NCBI RefSeq assembly: GCF_038396845.1
Contig: NZ_CP151587.1
Span: forward strand, 594,001-658,000
DNA length: 64,000 nt
From: Gymnodinialimonas sp. 57CJ19
GTDB lineage: Bacteria; Pseudomonadota; Alphaproteobacteria; Rhodobacterales; Rhodobacteraceae
Reading direction: 5' to 3'
Part shown: positions 46,355-56,203 of the stretch, piece by piece
How positions within the stretch are numbered: position 1 is the first letter of the stretch
How the letters are laid out: every line of letters begins with the position of its first letter
Translations under genes and position numbers: made by a program
The notes under the pieces: generated by a model
The model's database searches: none
What the model saw: the letters and a program-made list of their open reading frames with translations, nothing else
What the model was told of the DNA's origin: nothing

Positions 46355-47329
46355 TTAATCGGGCGCAGTGGGGGTATCGGCGTCGGGTGAAGGGGTGTCA
46401 TCTGGCGCTGTGTCAGCCGCGGCCACTGGGGTTGCGGCCGGGGTTTCGTCGGGCGCGGGCAGATCACCGACGACAGCGGGGGGATGGCCCATGAGCATCC
46501 GGGTGATCGTGATCAGTTCTTCACGCATCTGCGCCCGGTGGGTGACGCGATCCAGCATGCCGTGGTCGAGGAGGTATTCAGCGCGCTGAAAGCCTTCAGG
46601 CAGTTTTTCACGGATGGTTTGTTCGATCACACGGGGGCCTGCGAAGCAGATCAGCGCGTTGGGTTCGGCGATATGGACATCTCCGAGCATCGCGTAAGAC
46701 GCGGTAACGCCGCCCGTAGTGGGGTGCGTGAGGACCACGACGTAGGGAAGGTTCGCTTCCTTTAGCATTTGCACCGCGACGGTTGTGCGGGGCATTTGCA
46801 TCAGCGACAGGATGCCTTCCTGCATCCGGGCGCCACCGGCGGCGGAGAACAGGATCAGGGGCCGTTTCAGGGCCACGGCGCGTTCGGCTGCGGCGATGAT
46901 GGCGTTGCCCACGAACATGCCCATGGAGCCGCCCATGAAGGAGAAATCCTGCGCGGCGGCGACGATCGGCGTCCGTCCCATTTCGCCTTCGGCAACCAGC
47001 ATCGCCTCGGCCTCGGCGGTTTTGGCGCGAGCGGCTTTCATGCGGTCGGGGTATTTCTTTTGGTCACGGAACTTCAGCGGGTCGGCGACCGGCTCGGGCA
47101 CGGAGATCTCGGTGAAGATGCCGTTGTCGAACAGTGCCGTGAAGCGGTCACGCGGGGACAGTGCCATGTGGTGATCGCAGTTGGTGCAGACGTTCAGATT
47201 GTCCGACAGTTCCCGGTGGAACAGCATCGTGCCGCATTCGCTGCACTTCGACCACAGGTTCTCGGGCGTCTCACGACGGGAGAAGATGGAATTGATCCGA
47301 GGGCGGACGTAGTTGGAAATCCAGTTCAT
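46355..47329 (-). CDS. accD: Acetyl-CoA carboxylase carboxyltransferase subunit beta
   Basis: 324 aa. An N-terminal four-cysteine zinc ribbon (WSKCSECGTMLF ... LNVCTNCDHH, about residues 30-55) precedes the crotonase-like carboxyltransferase core (GSMGMFVGNAIIAA, FSAAGGARMQEGILSLMQM, HPTTGGVTASYAMLGD). The last about 40 residues form a Pro/Ala/Thr/Asp-rich tail (DETPAATPVAAADTAPDD...), a lineage-type extension of uncertain role. With AccA it makes malonyl-CoA. Confidence 0.96.
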   Translation of the reverse strand: MNWISNYVRPRINSIFSRRETPENLWSKCSECGTMLFHRELSDNLNVCTNCDHHMALSPRDRFTALFDNGIFTEISVPEPVADPLKFRDQKKYPDRMKAARAKTAEAEAMLVAEGEMGRTPIVAAAQDFSFMGGSMGMFVGNAIIAAAERAVALKRPLILFSAAGGARMQEGILSLMQMPRTTVAVQMLKEANLPYVVVLTHPTTGGVTASYAMLGDVHIAEPNALICFAGPRVIEQTIREKLPEGFQRAEYLLDHGMLDRVTHRAQMREELITITRMLMGHPPAVVGDLPAPDETPAATPVAAADTAPDDTPSPDADTPTAPD

Positions 47330-47402
47330 GGTCGCAAAAATCCGGTCATTGGGCTTAATGTCGAGATATTGTGCAATTGGCCGAATTGCAAATGCCCATC
47401 GG

Positions 47403-48284
47403 TCATGCGCGGGCCACGGCGGCGCGGATGATGATCCATGTGACCACCGTCGTTCCCATATCCAGAAGGATCAGGGGCCTGATTTCAGCAGCCGCCGCTG
47501 AAATTGGTGCCACATAGAGCGCAAGGCCCGAGAGCGGGCCATCGAGGGCAACAATCAGGATAGCCACGACATTATTCGCGAAATGGAAGCCCCAAGCCGC
47601 GCCGATGGAGCCTGTCTTGGCGGTCAGATCAGCCGCCAGAAGGCCGAACAGCCCGGCGGCGGCCACGACATAGAGCGCGTTGTCGCCCATGACGGAGGGT
47701 TGATAATGCAGCGACGCAAACAGGATCGACGGCAGAACCATCCACCAAAGCGGCGATTTGAACCGCGCGGCCAGTTGCTGCTGGAGGTAACCGCGAAACA
47801 GAACTTCTTCCGCGCCGGTTTGAATGAAGACCCCTGCCAGAGCCATCGGCAGGAAGGAAAGCCACAGCGCCCGTTCCATCGCCGGCTCTATGGCCACGTC
47901 ATTGGGGATCAGAAACGACGCCCCATAGACAAGGGCACAGACGCCTGCCGCGGCCAGGAAGTGGCGCAGCACCCTTGGCAGCGGTCCGAACAGGCTTCGG
48001 ATGCGGCGACGGTGGAACACCAGAACGGCGATCATCGGGCCGACCGCCATGCCAACGAAGGTGGCCATCACCAAGAGCGTGCCGGTCGGGCCTGTCGCCT
48101 CGACCATCTCCGAGGCCCATTGCTCCATCCCCTGGGGGCCGGACACCAGGAAGATGCCACCAAAAACCAGCGCGATACCAAGGCCATAGATGGCCAGTGC
48201 CAGCAACAACCCAAGCAGGAGCCGCCAGATTTGCGGATAGGATCGGGCCGGGGCCACGAACTCGATATGGGCGGGGTACTGCAT
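47403..48284 (-). CDS. CPBP-family intramembrane metalloprotease
   Basis: 293 aa with about eight hydrophobic segments. The family core is visible as TGAEEVLFRGYLQQQ (EExxxR motif), then a later conserved His region (LFASLHYQPS) and GAAWGFHFANNVVAI with another His. These are Abi/CAAX-type proteases found in prenyl-protein processing or bacteriocin immunity; role here unknown. Monocistronic; divergent from the lipoprotein gene at 48431. Confidence 0.88.
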   Translation of the reverse strand: MQYPAHIEFVAPARSYPQIWRLLLGLLLALAIYGLGIALVFGGIFLVSGPQGMEQWASEMVEATGPTGTLLVMATFVGMAVGPMIAVLVFHRRRIRSLFGPLPRVLRHFLAAAGVCALVYGASFLIPNDVAIEPAMERALWLSFLPMALAGVFIQTGAEEVLFRGYLQQQLAARFKSPLWWMVLPSILFASLHYQPSVMGDNALYVVAAAGLFGLLAADLTAKTGSIGAAWGFHFANNVVAILIVALDGPLSGLALYVAPISAAAAEIRPLILLDMGTTVVTWIIIRAAVARA

Positions 48285-48430
48285 CGGGGTGCCTTGTTGT
48301 TTCGGCGGTTGTGCGCAGCCTACCGCGCCCGATACGGCTTCGCAATCTACCGAGGCACCGCAGTTGACCGGGAAGGGGAAGCGCGGCAGCCTGCTCCACA
48401 GGGAATTATAGAAGATGGAGGGGATATTTC

Positions 48431-48727
48431 ATGACGTCTTTCAGGACACTCGGCGCGATTGCCTTGGCGCTTACCGCTGCAGGATGTGTCACGACCCAAG
48501 CGCCCGTGGCAAACGCAGAGGCCACCATGTCTTCTGCCTGCATTCGGACCATAGAGATGGAGACCAACAACCATGACGTGGTGGTTTTGGGATCCGACCC
48601 GACCGGCGGCGTTTGGGATTACACGTTGCAAGTCGGGGGCACGGGCATCTGGTCTTGCATGGTCACATCGTCCGGGCAGGTCACGAACGTGAGCTTTCTG
48701 GGCTCGGACGGGTCGCCCTTGGCCTGA
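48431..48727 (+). CDS. Small lipoprotein of unknown function
   Basis: 98 aa. A signal peptide with lipobox LTAAGC (Cys about 19) is followed by a short domain (MSSACIRTIEMETNNHDVVVLGSDPTGGVWDYTLQVGGTGIWSCMVTSSGQVTNVSFL) with two cysteines. The start ATG is preceded by GGAGGGGAT. It has a weak hairpin after it and is followed by ilvD, which is probably under separate control. Confidence 0.75.
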   Translation: MTSFRTLGAIALALTAAGCVTTQAPVANAEATMSSACIRTIEMETNNHDVVVLGSDPTGGVWDYTLQVGGTGIWSCMVTSSGQVTNVSFLGSDGSPLA

Positions 48728-48735
48728 ACAACACG

Positions 48736-48764
48736 GGCAGGCGTCGAAGAACCGGTGCCTGCCT
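48736..48764 (+). terminator. Possible terminator hairpin after the lipoprotein gene
   Basis: GGCAGGC (48736-48742) pairs with GCCTGCC (48757-48763) across a 14-nt loop, 8 bp after the stop. The downstream T-run is poor (TCTCTTG), so termination would be weak. Confidence 0.4.
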
Positions 48765-48850
48765 CTCTTGCCCCTTTTCGCGCAGCGCTCTATCCCATGG
48801 CAAAGCCAAATCTCGGCCCAAGCCAACGCCAAGTTTCAGGGAGACGCGCC

Positions 48851-50584
48851 ATGACCGCCAATCGGCCAGACAAATCCAGATTGCCAAGCCGCCATGTAAC
48901 CGAGGGGCCCGAACGCGCGCCGCATCGGTCTTACTTCTACGCCATGGACCTGACGCAAGAGCAGATCGACCAGCCTTTCGTCGGCGTTGCCACCTGCTGG
49001 AACGAGGCCGCGCCTTGTAACATCGCCCTGAACTGGCAAGCGCAATCGGTAAAGCGCGGCGTGAAAGAAGCAAACGGCACCCCGCGCGAATTCACCACGA
49101 TCACCGTCACCGACGGCATTGCGATGGGCCACGAGGGCATGCGCTCGTCGCTCGCGTCACGCGATGCGATCACCGACACGGTGGAGCTGACGATGCGCGG
49201 CCATTGCTATGACGCGCTGGTGGGCCTTGCGGGCTGCGACAAATCCCTTCCCGGCATGATGATGGCGATGGTGCGTTTGAACGTGCCATCGGTGTTCATG
49301 TACGGCGGCTCGATTCTGCCGGGTCAGCACGAAGGCAAGGACATCACGGTTCAAGATATGTTCGAGGCCGTGGGCAAGTACCAGGCGGGCCAGATGTCCG
49401 ATGCTGAACTGGCGATCCTGGAGCGTGTCGCCTGCCCAAGCGCTGGCGCTTGTGGCGGCCAGTTTACCGCCAACACGATGGCCTGTGTGTCCGAGGCGAT
49501 TGGCCTTGCGCTGATGAACTCTTCCGGGATGCCCGCCCCCTATGAGGGCCGCAAAGAATATGGCGAAGCCGCAGGTCGCGCCGTGATGACCCTGTTGGAA
49601 AAGAACATCCGCGCCCGTGATATCGTGACGCGCGAAAGCCTTGAAAACGCCGCGCGTGTTGTGGCTTGTACCGGTGGCTCCACCAACGCGGGCCTGCATC
49701 TGCCCGCGATTGCCCATGAGGCGGGGATCGACTTCGACCTCTTTGACGTGTGCGAAATCTTCAAGGATACGCCCTACTTCGTCGACATGAAGCCCGGCGG
49801 GCAATACGTGGCGAAAGACCTGTTCGAGGTCGGCGGTGTGCCCGTTGTGATGAAGGAACTGCGCAAAGCGGGCCTGATCCACGAAGATTGCATGACCGCC
49901 AATGGCGAAAGCATGGGCGAGGCGCTGGACCGTATCCAGGGCGAGGCCGACGGCCGTGTTATCCACACCGTTGCCAATCCCCTGACGCCCACCGGCGGCG
50001 TTGTGGGCCTGCGCGGCAACCTTGCCGAAGAAGGCGCGATCGTGAAGGTCGCGGGCATGGACGAGGAACAGCAAGTGTTCACGGGTCCTGCGCGTGTGTT
50101 TGAATGCGAAGAAGATGCGTTCGAGGCCGTGAAGGCACGGGGCTATGAGGAAGGCGAAGTGATTGTCATCCGCAACGAGGGCCCCAAAGGCGGCCCCGGC
50201 ATGCGTGAAATGCTGGCCACGACGGCGGCGCTGTCCGGCCAAGGCATGGGCAAGAAGGTGGCGCTGATTACCGATGGCCGTTTCTCGGGGGCGACACGGG
50301 GGTTCTGCGTCGGTCACGTGGGGCCAGAGGCCGCCGTGGGTGGGCCGATTGGCCTGCTAGAGAATGGCGATGTCATCACCATCAACGCGCTGACCGGCGA
50401 GTTGTCCGTGGCCCTGTCCGATGATGAGCTGGCAACCCGCCGCGCCAATTGGAAAGGCCCGCGTGAGACGATGTACGCCTCGGGCGCGTTGTGGAAATAC
50501 GCACAGCTGGTAGGCGAGGCCCGCTACGGCGCTGTAACTCATCCCGGCGGCAAAGCGGAAAAGCACGTTTATGCGGATATCTAA
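48851..50584 (+). CDS. ilvD: Dihydroxy-acid dehydratase
   Basis: 577 aa Fe-S enzyme of branched-chain amino acid synthesis, giving 2-oxo acids. Cluster-ligand cysteines are in [28 protein letters not shown] and [17 protein letters not shown], plus the ilvD/edd signature in [16 protein letters not shown] near the C-terminus. I chose ATG 48851 with AGGGAGA upstream; a frame from 48755 has no support. The downstream lipoprotein gene overlaps its last 14 bases, so it is co-transcribed. Confidence 0.96.
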   Translation: MTANRPDKSRLPSRHVTEGPERAPHRSYFYAMDLTQEQIDQPFVGVATCWNEAAPCNIALNWQAQSVKRGVKEANGTPREFTTITVTDGIAMGHEGMRSSLASRDAITDTVELTMRGHCYDALVGLAGCDKSLPGMMMAMVRLNVPSVFMYGGSILPGQHEGKDITVQDMFEAVGKYQAGQMSDAELAILERVACPSAGACGGQFTANTMACVSEAIGLALMNSSGMPAPYEGRKEYGEAAGRAVMTLLEKNIRARDIVTRESLENAARVVACTGGSTNAGLHLPAIAHEAGIDFDLFDVCEIFKDTPYFVDMKPGGQYVAKDLFEVGGVPVVMKELRKAGLIHEDCMTANGESMGEALDRIQGEADGRVIHTVANPLTPTGGVVGLRGNLAEEGAIVKVAGMDEEQQVFTGPARVFECEEDAFEAVKARGYEEGEVIVIRNEGPKGGPGMREMLATTAALSGQGMGKKVALITDGRFSGATRGFCVGHVGPEAAVGGPIGLLENGDVITINALTGELSVALSDDELATRRANWKGPRETMYASGALWKYAQLVGEARYGAVTHPGGKAEKHVYADI

Positions 50585-51287
50585 ATGGCTCAGCCCGCTG
50601 GTGTTTCTGGCGCTGGCGGGCTGTGTTGGCGGATTGGGTCTTGGCGGGGGCGGCAATTATGAGAACGCGCCCCGTCAGGTGCAGGTTACAGCGGATGCGG
50701 TCACGATTACCGGGCCCGCTGGCTTCTGCGTAGATCCAACCGCGACGCGCAACACCGATGACACGGGCTTTGTGCTTCTGGGTAATTGTGCTGCCATTTC
50801 GGGCTCTGCTCGCGCGGCGCAACCGGTTGTGCCCGCCCTTCTGACGGCCGCGGTTTCCACGCCATCTTCCGGCGCGAACCTGACCGCCAACCTTGCCGCG
50901 TTAGAAGTGTTCTTCCTGTCCGAGGATGGCCGCGCCTTGTTAAGCCGGTCCGGGGATGCGGCATCGGTGCAGATTCTGGACACGCGTATTCAGTCGGGCA
51001 TGTTCCTGCTTCATGCCCGTGACAGCAGCGCCGGAGAGATGGTCGGCACGGCCTCGGACTACTGGCGCGCCTATATGTCGATCGGGGCTCGCTTGGCGAC
51101 TTTGTCGGTCCTTTCCTTGGAGGATGCTCCGGTTGATGACGCCCAAGCACTTGCAACTTTAACGCAATTTGCCGCTGCCGTGCAGGGTGCCAACGCCGCC
51201 AGTGGCGCGGCAGAGGTGCCACAGGGTGTTAACGAAGAGTTAACAACCCCCTTCCGTGCGGGCCTTTTTCAGCGGATATTCCGGTAA
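50571..51287 (+). CDS. Putative lipoprotein overlapping ilvD
   Basis: 238 aa. Signal peptide with lipobox LALAGC (Cys about 18) and a Gly-rich linker ([11 protein letters not shown]), then an alanine-rich domain with a [23 protein letters not shown] pair of cysteines, and C-terminal helices. Its ATG lies 14 bases inside ilvD, in a different frame, so translation is coupled or initiated within the ilvD mRNA. I do not recognise the family; it looks like a Rhodobacteraceae-restricted outer-membrane lipoprotein. Confidence 0.75.
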   Translation: MRISKWLSPLVFLALAGCVGGLGLGGGGNYENAPRQVQVTADAVTITGPAGFCVDPTATRNTDDTGFVLLGNCAAISGSARAAQPVVPALLTAAVSTPSSGANLTANLAALEVFFLSEDGRALLSRSGDAASVQILDTRIQSGMFLLHARDSSAGEMVGTASDYWRAYMSIGARLATLSVLSLEDAPVDDAQALATLTQFAAAVQGANAASGAAEVPQGVNEELTTPFRAGLFQRIFR

Positions 51288-51353
51288 CCGATTGCCAAGA
51301 GACATCTGCTACAAGGATGCCACGGCGCGGTGAGGGTGCAAGGGACAGCGGGT

Positions 51354-52127
51354 ATGGGTCAGGAATTTCCTGGAATTTTTGGAGGGTTTGGCCTGGGTCA
51401 GACCCTGAAGCGCTGGCAACGTGCCTTGCGCGAACCAAAAGACCTGTCCTTGGCGGAACTCAAGCGCATGAATGGCGATATTCAGGGCATGCGGGATCGA
51501 TTGGACAAGATGGCGGCGCAATCGCGTTCCGCCATTTTGTCACGCGCTGTGGGCGATGACGGGATCGACCGCCCGGACCAATGTGATTGGGCGACCAGAC
51601 CTGCCGTTTGGCGCGAAGAAATGCGGCCGAAGGGCATTGTCGGGCTCAACTCTCCGCAGCCCTTGAGCGGGGGGGCGACAGTTTTCCACGATGCCAACCA
51701 CGCCGAGATGAGCCTTCGGCAGGAACGCGCCCCCCATTGGGCACGGGGGGCAAACTTCGGTTTGGTGCTAGAGGTGTATCGCTCGGACGGGTCCTTCGTT
51801 TCCTTCGTGCAAGACCTCCCGCCTGAGGCGATGGTGGGGCTGACACGCAACCACTTCATCGCGGTCAATCTTGTGGCGGACCGCGAACAGCCGGTGGAAA
51901 TATATGCGCGCCTGAACATTCAGCACGGGCCGAATGTGGAACAAATGGTCCGCCAGATTGAATTTGATGGGACCACGGGGCAGGCCGAATTTGACCTCGC
52001 CTATAGCAAGATCAACGAGAAACGGCTTGAAAAAGCCTGGTTGGATTTGATCGTGGAAGGGCCCAAAATGACCCGGATCGCCCTTTGGGACATGGTCCTG
52101 CTGCGCGCGCCCAGAGCCGATTTCTAG
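51354..52127 (+). CDS. Conserved hypothetical protein (DUF6478-like)
   Basis: 257 aa, soluble, no signal peptide. After a short N-terminal region (MGQEFPGIFGG) it has a basic helical stretch (LGQTLKRWQRALREPKDLSLAELKRMNGDIQGMRDRLDKMA), then a beta-rich part (WATRPAVWREEMRPKG, NFGLVLEVYRSDGSFVSFVQDLPPEAM). I believe it belongs to DUF6478 of Rhodobacteraceae but could not check. ATG 51354 follows AAGGGA; the frame runs open to 51330. It seems part of a small cluster with 50571 and 52158. Confidence 0.7.
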   Translation: MGQEFPGIFGGFGLGQTLKRWQRALREPKDLSLAELKRMNGDIQGMRDRLDKMAAQSRSAILSRAVGDDGIDRPDQCDWATRPAVWREEMRPKGIVGLNSPQPLSGGATVFHDANHAEMSLRQERAPHWARGANFGLVLEVYRSDGSFVSFVQDLPPEAMVGLTRNHFIAVNLVADREQPVEIYARLNIQHGPNVEQMVRQIEFDGTTGQAEFDLAYSKINEKRLEKAWLDLIVEGPKMTRIALWDMVLLRAPRADF

Positions 52128-52157
52128 GACGCCCGAACCTTAAGGAACTGACGGATT

Positions 52158-52529
52158 ATGGCAGAAGCATTGGTGCGCACGACACTGCAAGCAGGGCGCT
52201 ATGAAGGCGTGCTGACGGGTGCCGGACAGACAGAGATTGAAGCGCTCCACAAGGGGCGCATCGTGGGTGTGGCGCAGATTACCGAGCACCCCACTGAAGC
52301 GGGCGCGATGCATGTGGCGCTGGACCTGCCCACCGATGTGCTGAGTGACGGCGTGCAAGTGGTGGGCCTGCGGTCCACGGCAACGGGCGAGGTTCTGGAC
52401 CGGCTGACGCTGATGTCCGGCTCGGCCATGGATGACGACATCCGAGGCGAATTGACGTTGCTGCGCGAAGAGTTGGAAATGCTCAAACGCGCGTTTCGCC
52501 GCCATTGCGTGGACACCGCGCAGGACTAG
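52158..52529 (+). CDS. Conserved hypothetical protein with C-terminal coiled coil
   Basis: 123 aa, cytoplasmic by sequence. An N-terminal beta-rich part (TLQAGRYEGVLTGAGQTEIEALHKGRIVGVAQI) is followed by LSDGVQVVGLRSTATGEVLDRLTLM and a C-terminal heptad-type helix (DDDIRGELTLLREELEMLKRAFRRH). Not recognised. Follows the 51354 gene by 30 bp and is probably co-transcribed. RBS TAAGGAACTG. Confidence 0.7.
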   Translation: MAEALVRTTLQAGRYEGVLTGAGQTEIEALHKGRIVGVAQITEHPTEAGAMHVALDLPTDVLSDGVQVVGLRSTATGEVLDRLTLMSGSAMDDDIRGELTLLREELEMLKRAFRRHCVDTAQD

Positions 52530-52598
52530 GTCTGTCTGGGGTCTTTCATTTCTTATTGGGAAAAATCGCAGGGTGCGCGCGCTTGGTCTTCTGTTGAA

Positions 52599-52676
52599 GG
52601 GGGCCAGCCCCCTCTGCGCATCCAAGGGATGCGCAGACCCCCGGAGGTGTATTTACCAAGATGAAGGAGGGAGCGG
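52599..52676 (+). repeat. Dispersed structured repeat, long form
   Basis: GGGGG-CCAG-CCCCC (52599-52612), inner hairpin CTGCGCATCC-AAG-GGATGCGCAG (52614-52636), then ACCCCCGGAGGTGTATTTACCAAGATGAAGG and an AGCGGCGCGCGTG tail. This copy, that at 4907-4983 and that at 41157-41227 keep the frame of the element while the inner stem sequence changes with pairing maintained. It sits between convergent genes. Confidence 0.75.
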
Positions 52677-52721
52677 CGCGCGTGTTGGGAATGGCGACGT
52701 GCGTGTCTGTGGGTGTAAGAA

Positions 52722-52749
52722 AGCCCCCTCCGGTCTTGGGGAGGGGGCT
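52722..52749 (-). terminator. Terminator of argG
   Basis: Perfect 10-bp stem AGCCCCCTCC / GGAGGGGGCT with an 8-nt loop; on the minus strand followed by TTCTTAC. It lies 32 bp after the argG stop. Confidence 0.75.
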
Positions 52750-52780
52750 ATTGTCGTTCACGGGGCCGGGGCCGCGCGGG

Positions 52781-54001
52781 TTACTTGGTGAACTTGCGGT
52801 TCCGGGCGGCCAACAGTTTCAGGCGCAGGGCGTTCAACTGAATGAAGCCTTGGGCGTCGGTCTGATCGTAGGCACCCATGTCTTCTTCGAAGGTCACGTG
52901 AGCCTCGGAGTAGAGCGAGTGGTCAGACCAGCGGGCCACGGTACGGGCCGCACCTTTGTAGAGTTTCAGGCGCACGGTGCCTGTCACATGCTCTTGGCTT
53001 TTGTCGATCAGGGCTTGCAGCATTTCACGCTCGGGCGAGAACCAGAAACCGTTGTAGATCAGCTCTGCGTAGCGGGGCATGATGCTGTCTTTGAGGTGAC
53101 CTGCGCCGCCGTCGAGGGTGATTTGTTCGATGCCACGGTGGGCTTCCAAGAGGATCGCGCCGCCCGGAGTTTCGTAGATGCCACGGGACTTCATGCCCAC
53201 GAATCGGTTCTCTACCAGATCGAGGATGCCGATGCCGTGTTTGCCGCCCAAGCGGTTCAGCTCGGTCAGGATCGAAGCCGGGCTCATGGCCTCGCCGTTG
53301 ATGGCGACCGCATCCCCCTTCTCGAAGGTGACTTCCACCATTTCCGGGGTGTCGGGCGCATCTTCGGGGCGGGTGATCCGCTGGAGGATGTGATCGGGGG
53401 CTTCTTCGGCGGGATCTTCCAGCATTTTGCCTTCGGAAGACGTGTGCAAAAGGTTGGCATCGACCGAGAAAGGCGCCTCGCCGCGTTTGTCTTTGGCGAT
53501 CGGGATCTGATGCTTTTCAGCGAACTCGATCAGCTTGGTGCGCGAGCCAAGGTCCCATTCCCGCCATGGTGCAATCACCTGGATTTCAGGGTTCAGGGAA
53601 TAGGCGCACAGCTCGAACCGGACCTGGTCGTTGCCCTTGCCGGTCGCGCCGTGGCTGACGGCGTCGGCGCCGGTTTCTTCGGCGATTTCGACCAGTCGTT
53701 TGGAGATCAGCGGGCGCGCGATGGAGGTGCCCAGAAGGTAAAGCCCTTCATAAAGCGCATTGGCGCGAAACATCGGGAAAACGAAGTCGCGCACGAATTC
53801 CTCGCGCAGGTCCTCGATGTAGATGTCCGAGGCGCCCATCATCTCGGCCTTTTTGCGGGCAGGCTCCAGCTCTTCGCCTTGGCCCAGATCGGCGGTGAAG
53901 GTAACGACCTCGCAGCCATACTCCGTTTGCAACCATTTCAAAATGATCGAGGTATCGAGGCCGCCGGAATAGGCGAGCACAACCTTCTTTGGCGCTGACA
54001 T
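52781..54001 (-). CDS. argG: Argininosuccinate synthase
   Basis: 406 aa ATP-dependent ligase joining citrulline and aspartate. Motifs: the pyrophosphatase loop [15 protein letters not shown] at the N-terminus, [47 protein letters not shown] and [13 protein letters not shown] region ([17 protein letters not shown]). I chose ATG 54001 ([11 protein letters not shown]), the usual start. Divergent from the membrane protein gene at 54082. Confidence 0.96.
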   Translation of the reverse strand: MSAPKKVVLAYSGGLDTSIILKWLQTEYGCEVVTFTADLGQGEELEPARKKAEMMGASDIYIEDLREEFVRDFVFPMFRANALYEGLYLLGTSIARPLISKRLVEIAEETGADAVSHGATGKGNDQVRFELCAYSLNPEIQVIAPWREWDLGSRTKLIEFAEKHQIPIAKDKRGEAPFSVDANLLHTSSEGKMLEDPAEEAPDHILQRITRPEDAPDTPEMVEVTFEKGDAVAINGEAMSPASILTELNRLGGKHGIGILDLVENRFVGMKSRGIYETPGGAILLEAHRGIEQITLDGGAGHLKDSIMPRYAELIYNGFWFSPEREMLQALIDKSQEHVTGTVRLKLYKGAARTVARWSDHSLYSEAHVTFEEDMGAYDQTDAQGFIQLNALRLKLLAARNRKFTK

Positions 54002-54081
54002 GAAAGGTACTCCGTGATGCACAGTTGACGCAGGCGGCGATACCGGGTTTTCAAGGGCGGAGCAAGCAAGTGGAGCTTCCC

Positions 54082-54897
54082 ATGGACTACGGCTATCAGC
54101 TACTTCGCCACGCCTTCGCGCAGGTGTTCGGCAATCTGCCCCAGGCGGCACGGATTACACTGGTGCTTTTGGCGGTTCCTTTGGTGATCGCTTTTGCCAC
54201 AAACCCCAGCTTACTGGACGGCAGCGCCTTCCATGTGGACCCGACCACCGGGCTGGCAGATTTCGCGGCCCTGAACCTGCTCGGCGGGCTTTTGACCTTG
54301 ATCGCCGGGCTTGTGTGCTGGCTATGGGCCGCCGTGGCGTGGCATCGCTTTGTGTTGCTGGAAGAATACCCACGCGGCCTGTTTCCCAATTGGAAGGGGT
54401 CGCAGATCGCCAACTACTTCGGCAATGCGGTGCTGGTTTTCCTGATAATGGTTGGCGCCGGAATTGCTGCGGGAATTGTTGTGGGGGTTGCGGTTGCCGT
54501 ATCCCAAAGCCCTGCCGTGGCAGTTTCACTGGGGGTTGGGTTGGTCTTCGGCCTGTCCTGGGTTGCCACCCGTGTCGGGTTGATCCTGCCTGCGGCAGCC
54601 ATTGGGGAGTCGTTGAAGATCAGCGAAAGCTGGAAAGCGACCGCGCCGGTGTCGGGACAGATCATTTTGCCAATCATCGTGATCGCCCTCGTCTCGACAA
54701 TCCTGAACCAGGGGATCGTCGCGGCCTTTGGCAACTCGGTCGAGGTTATGACGCCCATCGGGCCGCAGCAGCAGGTGACCTTTTCCACAATCGGCATCGT
54801 GCTAAGCGTTGCGGTGGGGTGGGCGCAGATGCTGATAAACCTCGCATTGATGACGACACTATACGGCAACCTGATCCAAGGGCGTCAGTTGAACTGA
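54082..54897 (+). CDS. Membrane protein of unknown function
   Basis: 271 aa with about six hydrophobic segments. The N-terminal part ([24 protein letters not shown]) is amphipathic, followed by [15 protein letters not shown], and a [18 protein letters not shown] loop. The pattern resembles GDPD-type or DUF membrane proteins of alphaproteobacteria; no enzyme motif is visible. I chose ATG 54082 with TGGAG nearby; a longer frame from 54025 lacks membrane character. Probably monocistronic. Confidence 0.7.
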   Translation: MDYGYQLLRHAFAQVFGNLPQAARITLVLLAVPLVIAFATNPSLLDGSAFHVDPTTGLADFAALNLLGGLLTLIAGLVCWLWAAVAWHRFVLLEEYPRGLFPNWKGSQIANYFGNAVLVFLIMVGAGIAAGIVVGVAVAVSQSPAVAVSLGVGLVFGLSWVATRVGLILPAAAIGESLKISESWKATAPVSGQIILPIIVIALVSTILNQGIVAAFGNSVEVMTPIGPQQQVTFSTIGIVLSVAVGWAQMLINLALMTTLYGNLIQGRQLN

Positions 54898-54949
54898 TTT
54901 CTGCCAACTGAAGCTGGACACGCGAGGCAAGACGCGCCAAGCCATTGCC

Positions 54950-56197
54950 ATGAAAGATTTCGCCACCGCCGCCAAAACCACGACATCCGCCCTGCGGGAT
55001 TTGTTTCCTGCGACGCCCTTGTTGAAGAACGCCTACCTAAGCGAACGCTTTGGGGCAGATATTTGGCTGAAGCGCGAAGACCTTTCCCCCGTCCGATCCT
55101 ACAAGCTGCGCGGCGCGTTCAACGCCATGCGGAAGGTGCGGACGGAAAAGCCGGATCAGATGGATTTCGTATGTGCCAGCGCGGGCAACCACGCGCAGGG
55201 CATGGCGTTTGTCTGCGCGCATTTCGGGGTGCGAGGGCGGATTTACATGCCGGTCACGACGCCTGAACAGAAGGTGTTGAAGACCCGGACCTTTGGCGGA
55301 GATGCGGTTGAGATCGTGCTGGAAGGCGATTTCTTCGACGAAACCCAATCTGCCGCGAAGGCCTATTGCGATGAAGTTGGCGCGCATTTTCTGTCGCCCT
55401 TTGACGATCCCGACGTGATCGAGGGCCAAGCCTCGGTCGCGGTGGAAATGATCGACCAATTGGGCCGCGCGCCGGATCATTTGGTGCTGCCTGTGGGCGG
55501 CGGCGGGCTGTCGTCCGGGATGCTGTCGTATCTGCGGGCCGTAGGCGCCGAGACCCATACAACCTTGGTAGAACCGGCGGGCGGGCCCAGTCTGACCGCC
55601 GCGCTGAAAATCGGCGCGCCGCAAACGATTGAGATCACCGATACCTTCGTCGATGGCGCGGCCGTGGCCCGCATTGGGGACCGCAACTTCGAGGTGTTGC
55701 GCAGTGTGTCCCCCCGCGATGTGTTGATCGCGCCAGAGAACCGTATTTGCGTTACGATTCAGGAAATGCTGAACCTTGAAGGCGTCGTGCTGGAACCGGC
55801 CGGCGCACTGTCGATCAACGTGTTGGAAGACCTGCGCGATCAGATCGCGGGCAAGACAGTGGTTTGTGTCACCTCTGGCGGCAACTTCGATTTTGAACGT
55901 TTGCCCGAGGTGAAAGAGAGGGCGCAGAAATGGCAGGGTTTGAAGAAGTACTTCATCCTTCGCCTGCCACAACGCCCCGGCGCGTTGCGCGACTTTCTGG
56001 ATATGTTGGGGGACGACGACAACATTACCCGGTTTGAATACCTCAAGAAGAACTCCCGCAACTTCGGGTCTGTGCTGATCGGGATCGAATCACAACGGGC
56101 GGGCAGTTTTCCTGAATTGGAGGAGCGGGTCGCCTCGCGCGGGTTTGGGTTCCGCGATATTACCGACGATCAAATCCTTGCGGATTTCCTGATCTAG
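54950..56197 (+). CDS. ilvA: Threonine ammonia-lyase (threonine dehydratase)
   Basis: 415 aa PLP enzyme giving 2-oxobutyrate for isoleucine synthesis. The PLP lysine is in SPVRSYKLRGAFNAM (about residue 50), with SAGNHAQGMAF, LPVGGGGLSSGM and the serine at CVTSGGNFDF. A short C-terminal ACT-like regulatory part (residues about 330-415) suggests the single-ACT class. Together with ilvD (48851) it supplies branched-chain synthesis. Convergent with the Hpt gene (6-bp gap). Confidence 0.93.
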   Translation: MKDFATAAKTTTSALRDLFPATPLLKNAYLSERFGADIWLKREDLSPVRSYKLRGAFNAMRKVRTEKPDQMDFVCASAGNHAQGMAFVCAHFGVRGRIYMPVTTPEQKVLKTRTFGGDAVEIVLEGDFFDETQSAAKAYCDEVGAHFLSPFDDPDVIEGQASVAVEMIDQLGRAPDHLVLPVGGGGLSSGMLSYLRAVGAETHTTLVEPAGGPSLTAALKIGAPQTIEITDTFVDGAAVARIGDRNFEVLRSVSPRDVLIAPENRICVTIQEMLNLEGVVLEPAGALSINVLEDLRDQIAGKTVVCVTSGGNFDFERLPEVKERAQKWQGLKKYFILRLPQRPGALRDFLDMLGDDDNITRFEYLKKNSRNFGSVLIGIESQRAGSFPELEERVASRGFGFRDITDDQILADFLI

Positions 56198-56203
56198 GGT
56201 GGG

